A program made the translations under genes and the position numbers. From Xanthomonas fragariae (lineage in GTDB: Bacteria; Pseudomonadota; Gammaproteobacteria; Xanthomonadales; Xanthomonadaceae), in contig NZ_CP071955.1 of NCBI RefSeq assembly GCF_017603965.1, positions 2,852,001 to 2,916,000 of the forward strand: DNA of 64,000 bases, read 5' to 3'. Shown in pieces: positions 47,027 through 56,344 of this stretch. Under the pieces are notes generated by a model. It was not told where the DNA came from, ran no database searches, and worked only from the letters and a program-made list of their open reading frames with translations. The first letter of the stretch is position 1. Each line of letters opens with the position of its first letter.

Positions 47027-47434
47027 TCAAAACGCGTCGATATCGCCCAGTGCGGCGATCAAGCGACGCGCGCGTTTGTCCGGCTTACCTTCCGGGGGGC
47101 GATAGCCAGTACGCTCGGCGACGCGCTGCAGCCGCCATTGCGAACGCGCCTCGCGCGAGGCTTCGCTCTCCACGTACAGCGTCTGTGCAACCGGTGCCGG
47201 GCCGCGCACGTCGCTGAGCGCGGCGACGGTAATCTCGAAGATTTCACCGCCACGGTCGATACGCAATTGCTCGCCGCTACGCAGGGTGCGCGACGGCTTG
47301 GGCCGCTGGCCGGCGACATCCACCTTGCCGTTGTCCACTGCCGTCTTGGCAAGACTGCGCGTCTTGAAGAAGCGCGCCGCCCACAGCCAGACGTCCAGCC
47401 TGACCGTCGTCGCTTGTTCTATCGATTGAGTCAT
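47027..47434 (-). CDS. hslR: heat-shock protein 15 (Hsp15-like S4 protein)
   Basis: 135 residues. S4 domain in RLDVWLWAARFFKTRSLAKT, followed by NGKVDVAGQRPKPSRTLRSG, then a basic C terminus (YRPPEGKPDKRARRLIAALG). In E. coli Hsp15 recycles stalled free 50S subunits. Start at 47434 (MTQSIEQATT), because the longer frame from 47554 lacks a protein-like beginning. Single gene, convergent with katG. Confidence 0.88.
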   Translation of the reverse strand: MTQSIEQATTVRLDVWLWAARFFKTRSLAKTAVDNGKVDVAGQRPKPSRTLRSGEQLRIDRGGEIFEITVAALSDVRGPAPVAQTLYVESEASREARSQWRLQRVAERTGYRPPEGKPDKRARRLIAALGDIDAF

Positions 47435-47722
47435 CGCGCTGTGCTTGCCGTCGGGTCCAATGGGCTGCAGACCGGTGTCGTCATCGCCGCTGCATCGGCG
47501 CCTCGACGGGCTGCGTTGAGCGAGAAATATCTGGGCAACGTCGCCGGAACTCAAGCATCGCCAACGACCTGGCCCGGCCTGCCTTTCACTCTCTGGCTGA
47601 CCGATACAGGTGGATCTGCACAGCTCATGCAGTGCCCCGTATCGTCAAAATCGCCAGGCGACAGCACACCTCACACACTCCAATGCTAGTGTTCGCAACT
47701 TCCGCACCACGGCCTGTCTGCG

Positions 47723-49198
47723 ATGCCCAAATCCGCTATCCTGACCGAAGGCCCGATCGGCAAGAATCTGCTGCTGTTCGCAATACCGATCTTGGCCGGC
47801 AATATCGCGCAATCGCTCAACGGCTCGATCAATGCGATCTGGGTAGGCCGCTACCTCGGCGAGGCTGCGCTCACCGCCGCGGCCAATGCCAACAGCATCA
47901 TGTTCTTCCTGATCGGTTCGGTATTCGGCATCGGCATGGCCTCGACTATCCTGATCGGCCAGGCGATGGGCGCGCGCGACATCGCACAAGCACGTAAGGT
48001 CATGGGCACCAGCGCCAGTTTTTTCGGCGGGCTATCGGCGGTGATCGCCGTGCTCGGCTGGTTTCTGGCGCCGCATCTATTGACCGCGATGGGAACACCG
48101 CCGGCGTCGCAAACGCTGGCCGAGGATTACCTGCGGGTGATCTTCCTGGCGATGCCGCTGATCTATATGTTCGCTTTTTTGTCGGCAGCGTTGCGCGGCA
48201 CAGGCGATGCACGCACGCCGTTCCGCTTTCTGCTGGTGTCGGTGGTGCTCGACATCGTCTTCAACCCGCTGCTGATCTTCGGGCTGGGCCCGTTTCCTGC
48301 ACTTGGTATCGCCGGTGCAGCCTGGGCCACGCTGCTGGCACAGGCGGTCGCAATCGGCGGTTTGTTGCTGTATCTGCGCAAACAAGGCCACGTACTGTGG
48401 CTGGGGCGCCGCGAGCTGCAACTGTTCCGCATCTCTCCGACGATCCTGCGCGCGCTTATCGTCAAGGGCGTGCCGATGGGCCTGCAGATGGTGCTGATTT
48501 CGCTCGCCATGATCGCAATGATGACGCTGGTCAACGGTTTCGGCACCGACACCGCAGCCGCCTACGGTGCGGCATTGCAGCTATGGACCTATGTGCAGAT
48601 GCCGGCCATGGCACTGGGCGCGGCCTGTTCGACGATGGCGGCGCAGAACGTGGGCGCGGGATTGTGGAATCGCGTGGATGCGACCGCGCGCACCGGCATT
48701 TTTGCCAACTTCTTGATGACCGGCGTGCTGATCGTGCTGTTGATCCTGTTCGATCGCTGGACGCTGGCGCTGTTTCTGCCAACTGGCAGCCCGACGCTGG
48801 AGGTCGCTCGGCATCTCAATCACATCGGCATCTGGTCGTTCCTGCTGTTTGGCGTGAACTTTGTGATTTCCGGCGTGGTGCGTGCCACCGGTGCAGTGAT
48901 CCCGCCCCTTTTGATCCTGGCGTTCGGTCTGTGGGGCGTGCGCCTGCCGCTGGCGAACGCGTTGATTCCACATCTGGGAGCCGATGGCATCTGGTGGAGT
49001 CTTCCGATCAGCTCGATGTGTTCGATGCTGCTGTCGCTGGCTTATTACCGTTGGGGCGGCTGGCGCAAGGCGCGCATGCTGACCACACCAGCGCATCCTT
49101 CGGAATTGGCTGCCGCCGCCGAAGTGCCGGCGCATCCTGCATTGCCAGTTGCCGAGACCGCGCCAATGACGGAGTTGCCGCAATCTCGCCAGCGCTGA
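47723..49198 (+). CDS. MATE-family multidrug efflux transporter
   Basis: 491 residues, 12 predicted transmembrane helices in two similar halves (for example AILTEGPIGKNLLLFAIPIL, and LIVKGVPMGLQMVLISLAMI at about 254-273). The MATE signature positions near the first helix are present. It should export cationic compounds against a Na+ or H+ gradient. Start at 47723 (MPKSAILTEGP). No regulator gene is adjacent. Substrate unknown. Confidence 0.93.
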   Translation: MPKSAILTEGPIGKNLLLFAIPILAGNIAQSLNGSINAIWVGRYLGEAALTAAANANSIMFFLIGSVFGIGMASTILIGQAMGARDIAQARKVMGTSASFFGGLSAVIAVLGWFLAPHLLTAMGTPPASQTLAEDYLRVIFLAMPLIYMFAFLSAALRGTGDARTPFRFLLVSVVLDIVFNPLLIFGLGPFPALGIAGAAWATLLAQAVAIGGLLLYLRKQGHVLWLGRRELQLFRISPTILRALIVKGVPMGLQMVLISLAMIAMMTLVNGFGTDTAAAYGAALQLWTYVQMPAMALGAACSTMAAQNVGAGLWNRVDATARTGIFANFLMTGVLIVLLILFDRWTLALFLPTGSPTLEVARHLNHIGIWSFLLFGVNFVISGVVRATGAVIPPLLILAFGLWGVRLPLANALIPHLGADGIWWSLPISSMCSMLLSLAYYRWGGWRKARMLTTPAHPSELAAAAEVPAHPALPVAETAPMTELPQSRQR

Positions 49199-49450
49199 CG
49201 TCGGCTGGCATTGCCGAGCGGTGTGCTGCCACAACAACTGAAGTCACAGTGGGCCGAAAGCAGGCGCAGGAGCCCTGTCGACCTGATCGATGCAGTGAGC
49301 AGATGCTTTTTCTCGGCTAGGCCGGCTCGCCTGCTTGCAGAGCCGCTGCGTAGAGGTGTCGCATCGCAAACAGCAGACGTTCGCGCGCTCGTTTCGCGAA
49401 CGTTGTTGGATTAACAAGCGCCAATTCCCGAATCCCAATTTCCATAACGC

Positions 49451-49476
49451 AAACAGCCGCCCGAAGGCGGCCGTTT
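49451..49476 (-). terminator. terminator of the rpsP-rimM-trmD-rplS operon
   Basis: Stem AAACGGCCGCC/GGCGGCTGTTT with loop TTCG, about 32 bp after rplS; on the minus strand it is followed by T-containing sequence. Between MATE and rplS (49199-49450) nothing else is seen. Confidence 0.7.
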
Positions 49477-49507
49477 GGCAGCGACAGGACACAAGCCTGC
49501 CAGTGAT

Positions 49508-49915
49508 TTACTCCGCCTTTGCAGCAGCCTGGCGAGCGGCCTTGGCTTGTGCCGCAGCGGCCAAGTCTTCCTTGATGCGGGCAGCCTTGCCTTCCAGACC
49601 ACGCAGATAGTACAGCTTGCCGGCGCGCACCTTACCACGACGCTTGACTTCGACCGAGTCGATGATGGCGCTGTGGGTCTGGAACACGCGCTCGACACCG
49701 AAGCCGTGCGAGATCTTTCGGACGGTGAATGCGGAGTTCAGGCCGGCATTCTTGGTCCCGATTACCACACCCTCATAGGCTTGCACGCGCTCACGGTTGC
49801 CTTCCTTCACCTTGACATTCACTACGACGGTATCGCCCTGATTGAAGTCCGGCAGCTGGCGCTGAATCTGGGCGGCTTCGAAGTCAGCCAGGATGGTCTT
49901 GTTGAGTTTGCTCAT
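49508..49915 (-). CDS. rplS: 50S ribosomal protein L19
   Basis: 135 residues, located at the interface of the 30S and 50S subunits. The core [40 protein letters not shown] and [11 protein letters not shown] is typical; the C terminus carries an extra Ala/Lys-rich tail ([17 protein letters not shown]), longer than in E. coli. Last gene of the rpsP-rimM-trmD-rplS operon. Confidence 0.97.
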   Translation of the reverse strand: MSKLNKTILADFEAAQIQRQLPDFNQGDTVVVNVKVKEGNRERVQAYEGVVIGTKNAGLNSAFTVRKISHGFGVERVFQTHSAIIDSVEVKRRGKVRAGKLYYLRGLEGKAARIKEDLAAAAQAKAARQAAAKAE

Positions 49916-50059
49916 GATGGGCACCGCGTGTCTGGTGATATTGGACCGGCAGTCGCCGCACGGCGATTGCTCGAGGTTCGTAGGAAAGCCAGACGCAAGG
50001 CTGGCCAGTAAGCCGTACATTATGCCCCATTCAATCTTGCAAGAGCTAGGGGTGAGCCC

Positions 50060-50818
50060 TTATTTCCCGTCGCCTGAGGCAAGTTCGCGGCGAAATTCGT
50101 CCAGCAGACGGCGATCGTTCTCATCCAACCCGGCCTCGTTGAGCAGATCCGGACGACGCAGCCAGGTCCGGCCCAGCGACTGCTGCCGGCGCCAGCGCGC
50201 GATGGCAGCATGGTTACCCGAACGCAGCACATCCGGCACATCGCCCCAGTCGTGAGTCGAAGGATGGCTGTAGTGCGGGCAGTCGAGCAGGCCTTGCGGG
50301 CCTTCGAAGCTGTCCTGGGCTGCAGATTCGGCGTCGTTCAACACCCCCTCCTGCAACCGCGTCACCACATCCACAAGTACTGCAGCGCCCAGTTCGCCAC
50401 CGGACAACACGTAGTCGCCGATGGAGATTTCCATATCCACCGCCTGCGCCAGAAAGCGCTCGTCCACCCCTTCGTAGCGCCCGCATAACAGCACCATGCG
50501 TGGCAACTGCGCCAGCGCGCGTGCGAGCGACTGGGTGAGCGAGCGCCCCTGCGGACTGAGGTAAATTACCGGCGCTGGCCGGCTGTCAGCGGCTTGCACC
50601 GCATCCAGACAGGCCCGCAACGGCTCGATCAACATCACCATGCCGGGCCCACCACCGAACGGACGATCGTCCACGCGACGGTAATTGCCCTGCGCATGAT
50701 AGCGCGGATTCCAGCCCTGCAATTCCAGCAAACCGCGCTCCTGCGCCCGCCCGACTACGCCGAACGCCGCGCATTGGTCGATGAACTCAGGGAACAGGCT
50801 GATGACGTCGATGCGCAC
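50060..50818 (-). CDS. trmD: tRNA (guanine37-N1)-methyltransferase
   Basis: 252 residues, SPOUT-fold enzyme making m1G37 in tRNA to prevent frameshifting. Recognisable are the N terminus [13 protein letters not shown], the knot region [30 protein letters not shown] and [10 protein letters not shown]. Third gene of the operon, 54 bp after rimM. Start ATG 50818. Confidence 0.97.
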   Translation of the reverse strand: MRIDVISLFPEFIDQCAAFGVVGRAQERGLLELQGWNPRYHAQGNYRRVDDRPFGGGPGMVMLIEPLRACLDAVQAADSRPAPVIYLSPQGRSLTQSLARALAQLPRMVLLCGRYEGVDERFLAQAVDMEISIGDYVLSGGELGAAVLVDVVTRLQEGVLNDAESAAQDSFEGPQGLLDCPHYSHPSTHDWGDVPDVLRSGNHAAIARWRRQQSLGRTWLRRPDLLNEAGLDENDRRLLDEFRRELASGDGK

Positions 50819-50847
50819 TGGGTGGGAATCGGGAGTAAGTAAGTCAA

Positions 50848-50862
50848 GAGCGGCTCAAAAGC
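50848..50862. repeat. weak match to the 142-bp repeat end
   Basis: GAGCGGCTCAAAAGC resembles a terminus of the element, between trmD and rimM. Too short to be sure. Confidence 0.35.
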
Positions 50863-50872
50863 ACTCCTCCGA

Positions 50873-51385
50873 TCAGAAATCCGGGTCCCAATCCACCACC
50901 ATCAGATTGGCTTGGAAGTCGACCGACTTGACGAAATCCGGCTGCACGAACGGCACCAGCCGCTCGCGATCGCCGCGCACCACCATCACGTCATTGGAAC
51001 CGGTGGAGAACAGATGCGACACCATGCCGAGTTTGACGCCCTCGACGGTCTCCACCTGCAGATCTTCCAGATCCACCCAATAATATTCATCGGGCTTGGG
51101 TGGCGGCAGCGCGCCGCGCGAGACGTAGATCTCTACGCCGTGCATGGCCTCGACGGTGCTGCGATCGGAAATATCGGGGAATGTCGCGATCAGATGCTTG
51201 CCCTGATCACGCCCGCGCGCTCCACTCAGCGTCGATTCTTCTCCCGATGGCTTACGCAGAGTCCACGGTTGATACCGGAAGATTGCACTACGCGGTTCGG
51301 TCCAGGACTCTATTTTGAGCTCGCCCTTGACACCGAAAGCTCCGGCGATCCTACCCAGCAGGATACGGCGCTCGGTTTGTTTCAT
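50873..51385 (-). CDS. rimM: ribosome maturation factor RimM
   Basis: 170 residues; assists maturation of the 30S head around protein S19. The N-terminal beta-barrel begins [20 protein letters not shown], and the PRC-barrel C domain contains [20 protein letters not shown]. Second gene of the operon. Confidence 0.95.
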   Translation of the reverse strand: MKQTERRILLGRIAGAFGVKGELKIESWTEPRSAIFRYQPWTLRKPSGEESTLSGARGRDQGKHLIATFPDISDRSTVEAMHGVEIYVSRGALPPPKPDEYYWVDLEDLQVETVEGVKLGMVSHLFSTGSNDVMVVRGDRERLVPFVQPDFVKSVDFQANLMVVDWDPDF

Positions 51386-51424
51386 CTGGTCGACTAGGCC
51401 AACTATGCGCTCGGCTCTCCAGAA

Positions 51425-51685
51425 TCAGGCCGCAGCGGCCTGGGACTTTGACGCTTCGCGATACAGGTTACGCACCTTATCGGTCAGCTGAGCGCCCTGG
51501 CCAACCCAATGGTCGACACGAGCGACATCCAGCACGACACGCTGCTCTGCGCCCTGGGCAACCGGATTGTAGTAACCCAGACGCTCGATGTTGCGGCCGT
51601 CGCGCGCGCTGCGCACGTCGGTCACAATGATGTGGTAGAAGGGGCGCTTATTGGCGCCGCCGCGGGTCAGTCGAATCTTGACCAT
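51425..51685 (-). CDS. rpsP: 30S ribosomal protein S16
   Basis: 86 residues, starting [20 protein letters not shown], ending in a short Ala-rich tail. Conserved motif [14 protein letters not shown]. First gene of the operon; the promoter should lie in 51686-51781. Confidence 0.97.
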   Translation of the reverse strand: MVKIRLTRGGANKRPFYHIIVTDVRSARDGRNIERLGYYNPVAQGAEQRVVLDVARVDHWVGQGAQLTDKVRNLYREASKSQAAAA

Positions 51686-51781
51686 GATGTAGTTTCCTAA
51701 GTTGCCCAGTCGCCATAGTGGCGCGGTAAGCAGGCGATTATAGCGGGCCCCGGTGGCGAAGCCAAGTCACCGCGAAATCGC

Positions 51782-52579
51782 TCAGATCCGTTGCCAGGCT
51801 TGGGTTTCCAGGGCCCGCTCCAGTAGCGGCAGCTGCGCGGCCTGCGCGGACCAGCGCACCGATCCAGCCGCCACGATCGCTTGTTGACCGCGTGCGTTAC
51901 AGCTGAAGGCACCGTCGAAACTGTCGAGCTCGCTCAGCGTGACCGAACCAGATCCGTGCTCGATACCGAGCGCTTGCAGACCCGCCTGCAGCAGACGCTG
52001 CTGGGTACCGGGCAAGGCCGGCCCTTGCGGCCAGACCACCCTACCCTGCCGCCACAAGCCCAGATTCCAGAAGGCGCCCTCCACTACTTGTTCTTGGGCG
52101 TCGATCAACAGTGCATCGTCATACCCGGCGAGCATGGCCTGGCGACGCAGATGCAGCAGCGCAAAGATGCCGACATGCTTGAGCTGAGGTTGCTCGCGCA
52201 CATAACGGACAGGCTGCACACGCAGCGCGCTGGCAGGCATCTGTGCGGCGGGTGAGAGGGACATCAGCACATCCAGTGCGACATCACGCGCTGGATCGCA
52301 CAGCTCGAAATCCTGCGAAAACACGGTGATGCGCACACTTGCGTCCTTGCTTCCGGCAGCGGACAACCCAGCGCGCACCTGGGCGCGAATGGACAAGTCA
52401 TCGATCGATGCGCCAAATAAGGCAACGCTGTCGTGTTGCAGCCGCTGCAGATGCAAGTCCAGCGCGCGCGCTGCATTGTCGCGTACTTGCAGCGTGGTGA
52501 AGTGGCCGTAGTTGATCAATGCGGCCGCGCCCAGTTGCTGCAGCGTCGCGGGTGTGCCATTGCAGAAAATCAACGACAC
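51782..52579 (-). CDS. class IV aminotransferase (aminodeoxychorismate lyase-like)
   Basis: 265 residues, PLP-dependent fold type IV. Features: LINYGHFTTLQVRDNAARAL near the start, the Lys region LKHVGIFALLHLRRQAMLAG, DDALLIDAQEQVVEGAFWNL and GPALPGTQQRLLQAGLQALG. This pattern fits PabC (aminodeoxychorismate lyase, p-aminobenzoate for folate). No folate gene is adjacent, so a D-amino-acid or branched-chain aminotransferase role is not excluded. The GTG start (52579) overlaps the end of the nitronate monooxygenase gene by 10 bp, showing coupling. Confidence 0.82.
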   Translation of the reverse strand: MSLIFCNGTPATLQQLGAAALINYGHFTTLQVRDNAARALDLHLQRLQHDSVALFGASIDDLSIRAQVRAGLSAAGSKDASVRITVFSQDFELCDPARDVALDVLMSLSPAAQMPASALRVQPVRYVREQPQLKHVGIFALLHLRRQAMLAGYDDALLIDAQEQVVEGAFWNLGLWRQGRVVWPQGPALPGTQQRLLQAGLQALGIEHGSGSVTLSELDSFDGAFSCNARGQQAIVAAGSVRWSAQAAQLPLLERALETQAWQRI

Positions 52580-53664
52580 AGCAACGCCTGCGCTTGTTCC
52601 CACCACTGCGTCACCAACTGCGCGGCCGGTTGTACGGGCGCCATCCAGGCGGACTGGCCGGCCCAGGCCTGCATGGTGTCCAGGTGGTTGTCGCGCACCG
52701 CGGCCTGGCGCATCGGTGCAGTCAGCCCGCGCTGCACCGGATAAGGCGCGGGCGGTGGCGCATCCGCAGCGCGGGCGGCATGCACGTATGGCGTGTCCAG
52801 CGCGCGCCCCAGCCGGCCGGAGAATGCGCGGGTTGGCTGGGTCTGTTCCGGCTCTGCCTTGACCAGCGCATCGGACCAGACGCTTGGCACTGCCGCCTCG
52901 GGCGTGCGCAGCAAGCCGGTGCATATCTGCGCTGCGCTCGCGCCCAGCATCAGCGCTGCGGCGATGCCACGCGCATCGGCGATGCCACCTGCGGCGATCA
53001 CCGGGATATCGAGATGATCGACCAATCGCGGCAACAAGGCGAACAACCCGGTCATCTGCCGCTCGGCCTGGCTGGCGTCGAACGCACCACGATGGCCGCC
53101 GGCCTCCGCACCTTGCGCAACCACCGCGTCTGCGCCCGCGGCCTGCGCCGCGCGCGCTTCGTCCAGCGTGGTGGCGCAGGCAAACCAGGCGATACCCGCG
53201 CGCTTCAGGCGCGCAACCTGATCGGGCCGAAACACGCCCATAATCGATGACGCGACCGCTGGACGCGCATCAAGCAAGGCATCGAATTGCGCGTCGAAAT
53301 CGGCAGGCGTTGGATCGCATGCCGCCTCGGAAACCGAAGGCCCCCACTGCAACAGGAACTCGCGCATGTGCGCCTCGGCATCTGCGTCGCGCGCAGGGGC
53401 CGGATCGGGAATCCAGAGATTGACCTGCGCTGGTCCAGCGCTTGCGTCGCCAAAGGCCGTCATCCACGCCACGATGTCCTGCGGCTGCGACAACACCGCA
53501 CCCATCGCTCCCATGCCGCCAGCCTCGGCAACCGCCGCCGACAATGGCACCGGGCAGGCGCCGGCCATGGGGCTGAGCAGGATGGGCAGGCGTAGGCCAA
53601 AGAGCTGGCAGAAGCGCGCGAGGTTTGCGTCCGGGCCGGTTAACGTGGGCGACGACGTCGGCAT
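52570..53664 (-). CDS. nitronate monooxygenase (2-nitropropane dioxygenase family)
   Basis: 364 residues, FMN TIM-barrel. Motifs: LPILLSPMAGACPVPLSAAV, AGADAVVAQGAEAGGHRGAF (flavin phosphate), IPVIAAGGIADARGIAAALM, and the C-terminal HAARAADAPPPAPYPVQRGL. Oxidises nitronates to carbonyl compounds. Start at 53664 directly follows the TGA of the ankyrin gene by one base; the longer upstream frame from 53889 is only overlap. Operon with the aminotransferase and ankyrin genes. Confidence 0.9.
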   Translation of the reverse strand: MPTSSPTLTGPDANLARFCQLFGLRLPILLSPMAGACPVPLSAAVAEAGGMGAMGAVLSQPQDIVAWMTAFGDASAGPAQVNLWIPDPAPARDADAEAHMREFLLQWGPSVSEAACDPTPADFDAQFDALLDARPAVASSIMGVFRPDQVARLKRAGIAWFACATTLDEARAAQAAGADAVVAQGAEAGGHRGAFDASQAERQMTGLFALLPRLVDHLDIPVIAAGGIADARGIAAALMLGASAAQICTGLLRTPEAAVPSVWSDALVKAEPEQTQPTRAFSGRLGRALDTPYVHAARAADAPPPAPYPVQRGLTAPMRQAAVRDNHLDTMQAWAGQSAWMAPVQPAAQLVTQWWEQAQALLCR

Positions 53665-53665
53665 G

Positions 53666-53917
53666 TCAGTAACTGCCCTCAAACAGTTGCACGATCCTGG
53701 GCCAATGCGTCTGTCGCGCCAGGTCCAGTGCTGTTTTGCCGGAGAGCGCGCGTGGCGAGGCAACCACGCCGTGCCTGAGCAGCAGCGACACCGGTTGGTA
53801 ATTGCCCGCCAAGGCATCGGGTTGCAGGAGCGCCCAACCGGCTTCGTCGCGGAAATGCGCCATGTCAGGCTGATCGCGCAGGCCTTCATCGAAGTTGTGG
53901 CCCATGTTCTTGCTCAT
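53666..53917 (-). CDS. small ankyrin-repeat protein
   Basis: 83 residues, about two ankyrin repeats: WALLQPDALAGNYQPVSLLL, then SGKTALDLARQTHWPRIVQL. Repeats of this type bind proteins; the partner is unknown. The ATG overlaps the current end of the DUF2314 gene, and its TGA precedes the monooxygenase ATG, so the genes form one transcription unit. Confidence 0.8.
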   Translation of the reverse strand: MSKNMGHNFDEGLRDQPDMAHFRDEAGWALLQPDALAGNYQPVSLLLRHGVVASPRALSGKTALDLARQTHWPRIVQLFEGSY

Positions 53918-54495
53918 CGGATGCTAGCGCTCGGACGAATCCTGCTCCATTGCGGCAGCCTGAGCCGGCTTGCTAGCGAACATCTTGCCGAACACGCCCT
54001 TTTGCGTTCCTGCACGGGCGCAGGCACCGGGCGTACTGCGCCCGTCTCAGCGAAGTCCAGGCCCCATGGAGCGTCGTCCTCGGCGCATTCGGCCAGCGAC
54101 ATCGTGCGACACATCGCATCGATGGGATGGCCGCCATAGATCTGGCCATCGACTGCCGACATCCAGTCTTCCAGGTCGGCCATCGGTGCAAACCCAGCGT
54201 CGACGGCAGTGCGTCCTGCAATCCATTCCGGATCGTTTAGCTGGCGGCCGGATACCTGGTCCCCATCGAACTGCACATTGGAAATCCAAACGTGCGCGTG
54301 CGATGGCGCGTCGACGGCGGAAACATCGGTCGCGAAAGGCAATTGCACCGCGGCCATCTCCACGCCAGGCACGATGCGGCGATATTCCCAGGACAACTCA
54401 CGCCATAAAAACTTGACGGTATCGCACGCCGCCGCGTCGACCGGTTGCAGTGCGGCATCTTCATCGTTTGCGATATACATGCGGTTGTCGGTCAT
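53914..54495 (-). CDS. DUF2314 (YegJ-like) protein with frameshifted C terminus
   Basis: 193 codons starting MTDNRMYIANDEDAALQPVD. The conserved DUF2314 strands are FLWRELSWEYRRIVPGVEMA and HVWISNVQFDGDQVSGRQLN, with DLEDWMSAVDGQIYGGHPID near the end. After PAPVQERK the frame is basic and Arg-rich (RACSARCSLASRLR). The other frame reads KGVFGKMFASKPAQAAAMEQ and DSSER to a stop at 53924-53926, the usual family tail. A 1-bp indel has therefore replaced the last ~25 residues. The core domain is intact; function unknown. Confidence 0.8.
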   Translation of the reverse strand: MTDNRMYIANDEDAALQPVDAAACDTVKFLWRELSWEYRRIVPGVEMAAVQLPFATDVSAVDAPSHAHVWISNVQFDGDQVSGRQLNDPEWIAGRTAVDAGFAPMADLEDWMSAVDGQIYGGHPIDAMCRTMSLAECAEDDAPWGLDFAETGAVRPVPAPVQERKRACSARCSLASRLRLPQWSRIRPSASIR

Positions 54496-54523
54496 GTCTA
54501 TTGGGATAAGTGCGGCCAATAAG

Positions 54524-54648
54524 TGCGGCCAACAAACGTTGCAAGCAGAGGTCGGCGAGTATGGACGGCGCGGCCAGAACCATAGTGGCGACTGGTACGC
54601 GCCGCGCTGGCCCGATGGCGCAGCAACGTTGATAACCGCTCGCGCTAC
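54524..54648 (-). repeat. degenerate 142-bp repeat
   Basis: GTGCGGCCAACAAACGTTGCAAGCAG at one end and GTTGATAACCGCTCGC at the other, with the middle only partly similar (GGACGGCGCGGCCAG, GACTGGTACGCG). An old copy. The rest of 54649-54814 has no supported gene. Confidence 0.6.
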
Positions 54649-54814
54649 CTATGGCGCATGGCAACGGCAGCGCCTGACCTGGGCAGAAACGACACGACAC
54701 GAAACGGCGAGGACGCAACACAGGCGCACATGCATCTGCTGCGGAGCGATCCCCACAATCGCCAGCGCACGGCCAGTGCGGCGCCGCGCATGCTGCGTCA
54801 GCGCATCGCTCAAC

Positions 54815-56191
54815 TCAGCGGAACGGCATGCCGCCGCGGCCACCCATGGCGCCCATCATGCCTTTCATGTTGCGCATCAGGCCCTTCATGCCGCCGCCGG
54901 CCAGCTTGCCCATCATCTTTTCCATCTGCTGATACTGCTTCATCAGCTTGTTGACATCGGCCGGCAACATCCCCGAGCCGCGTGCGATGCGGGCGCGGCG
55001 CGAGCCGTTGAGCAGGGCCGGGTTGCGGCGCTCTTTCTTGGTCATCGAGTTGATGATCGCGATCATCTGCGGCACTTCCTTGCCGGTGACTTGTTGTTTG
55101 ACGTTGTCCGGGATCTGGCCCATGCCCGGCAGCTTGTCCATCAGCCCATGAATGCCGCCCATGTTCTGCATCTGCTCGAGCTGTTCCTTCATATCGTTGA
55201 GGTCGAACTTATTGCCCTTGGCGACTTTGGCGGCAAGCTTGGCGGCCTTTTCCTGATCGACACTGTGCTCGACCTGCTCCACCAGCGACAACACATCGCC
55301 CATATCCAGGATGCGGCTGGCGACCCGATCGGGATGGAACACATCCAGCCCATCGGTCTTTTCGCCGATACCGACGAACTTGATCGGCTTGCCGGTGATG
55401 TAGCGCACGCTCAGCGCGGCACCGCCCCGGGCGTCGCCGTCGGTTTTAGTCAGTACTACGCCGGTCAGCGGCAGCGCCTCGCCGAAGGCTTTGGCGGTGT
55501 TGGCCGCGTCCTGGCCGGTCATCGCATCGACCACGAACAAGGTCTCGGTCGGGTTGATCGCGGCGTGCAGCGCCTTGATCTCGTCCATCATTGCTTGGTC
55601 GATCGCCAGGCGACCGGCGGTATCGACCAGCAGCACATCGGCGAACGACTTGCGGGCATCGCTGATGGCGGCACGCACAATGTCGACCGGCTCCTGCGAA
55701 GCCTCAGATGGGAAAAACAGCACGCCGACCTGTTCGGCCAGCGTCTTGAGCTGCTCGATTGCGGCCGGGCGGTAGACGTCGGCCGAGACCACCATGACTT
55801 TCTTCTTGCGCTTTTCCTTCAGGTGCTTTGCGAGCTTGCCCACCGTGGTGGTCTTGCCCGCACCCTGCAAGCCGGCCATCAGGATGATTGCCGGCGCCGG
55901 CACGTTGAGGTTGAGGTCGGCGGCGGCGGCGCCCATGACCGCAGTCAGTTCGTCGCGGACGATCTTGATCAGCGCCTGGCCGGGAGTCAGCGACTTGAGC
56001 ACTTCCTGGCCGACTGCGCGTACCTTGATGCGCTCGATCAGCGCCTGCACCACCGGCAGCGCGACGTCGGCCTCGAGCAGCGCGATGCGCACTTCACGGG
56101 TGGCTTCGCGAATGTTCTCCTCGGTCAGACGGCCGCGACCGCGCAGGCGCTCCATGGTGCCGGAGAGACGTTGGGTAAGGGACTCGAACAT
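54815..56191 (-). CDS. ffh: signal recognition particle protein Ffh
   Basis: 458 residues, GTPase of the signal recognition particle, targeting membrane proteins with 4.5S RNA. N domain from MFESLTQRLSGTMERLRGRG. GTPase motifs: GLQGAGKTTTVGKL at about 107, VLLVDTAGRL and VLTKTDGDARGG. The M domain is Met-rich at the end (QYQQMEKMMGKLAGGGMKGL, MRNMKGMMG). Complete. No 4.5S RNA gene is visible nearby. Confidence 0.97.
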   Translation of the reverse strand: MFESLTQRLSGTMERLRGRGRLTEENIREATREVRIALLEADVALPVVQALIERIKVRAVGQEVLKSLTPGQALIKIVRDELTAVMGAAAADLNLNVPAPAIILMAGLQGAGKTTTVGKLAKHLKEKRKKKVMVVSADVYRPAAIEQLKTLAEQVGVLFFPSEASQEPVDIVRAAISDARKSFADVLLVDTAGRLAIDQAMMDEIKALHAAINPTETLFVVDAMTGQDAANTAKAFGEALPLTGVVLTKTDGDARGGAALSVRYITGKPIKFVGIGEKTDGLDVFHPDRVASRILDMGDVLSLVEQVEHSVDQEKAAKLAAKVAKGNKFDLNDMKEQLEQMQNMGGIHGLMDKLPGMGQIPDNVKQQVTGKEVPQMIAIINSMTKKERRNPALLNGSRRARIARGSGMLPADVNKLMKQYQQMEKMMGKLAGGGMKGLMRNMKGMMGAMGGRGGMPFR

Positions 56192-56344
56192 GCGCAAAAG
56201 ACCGCAGAGGGGAAACAGGTGCCGATTATAGCGGCACACACCAGCTGCCCGCCCCGCCTGACTTGGCATGTCCGCTCTTCCGAGTTCCAAGTCACCATTC
56301 CCGAGCTGCCCCCCCCCCCTCCACCAGTGTGCGAAACTTCCACG

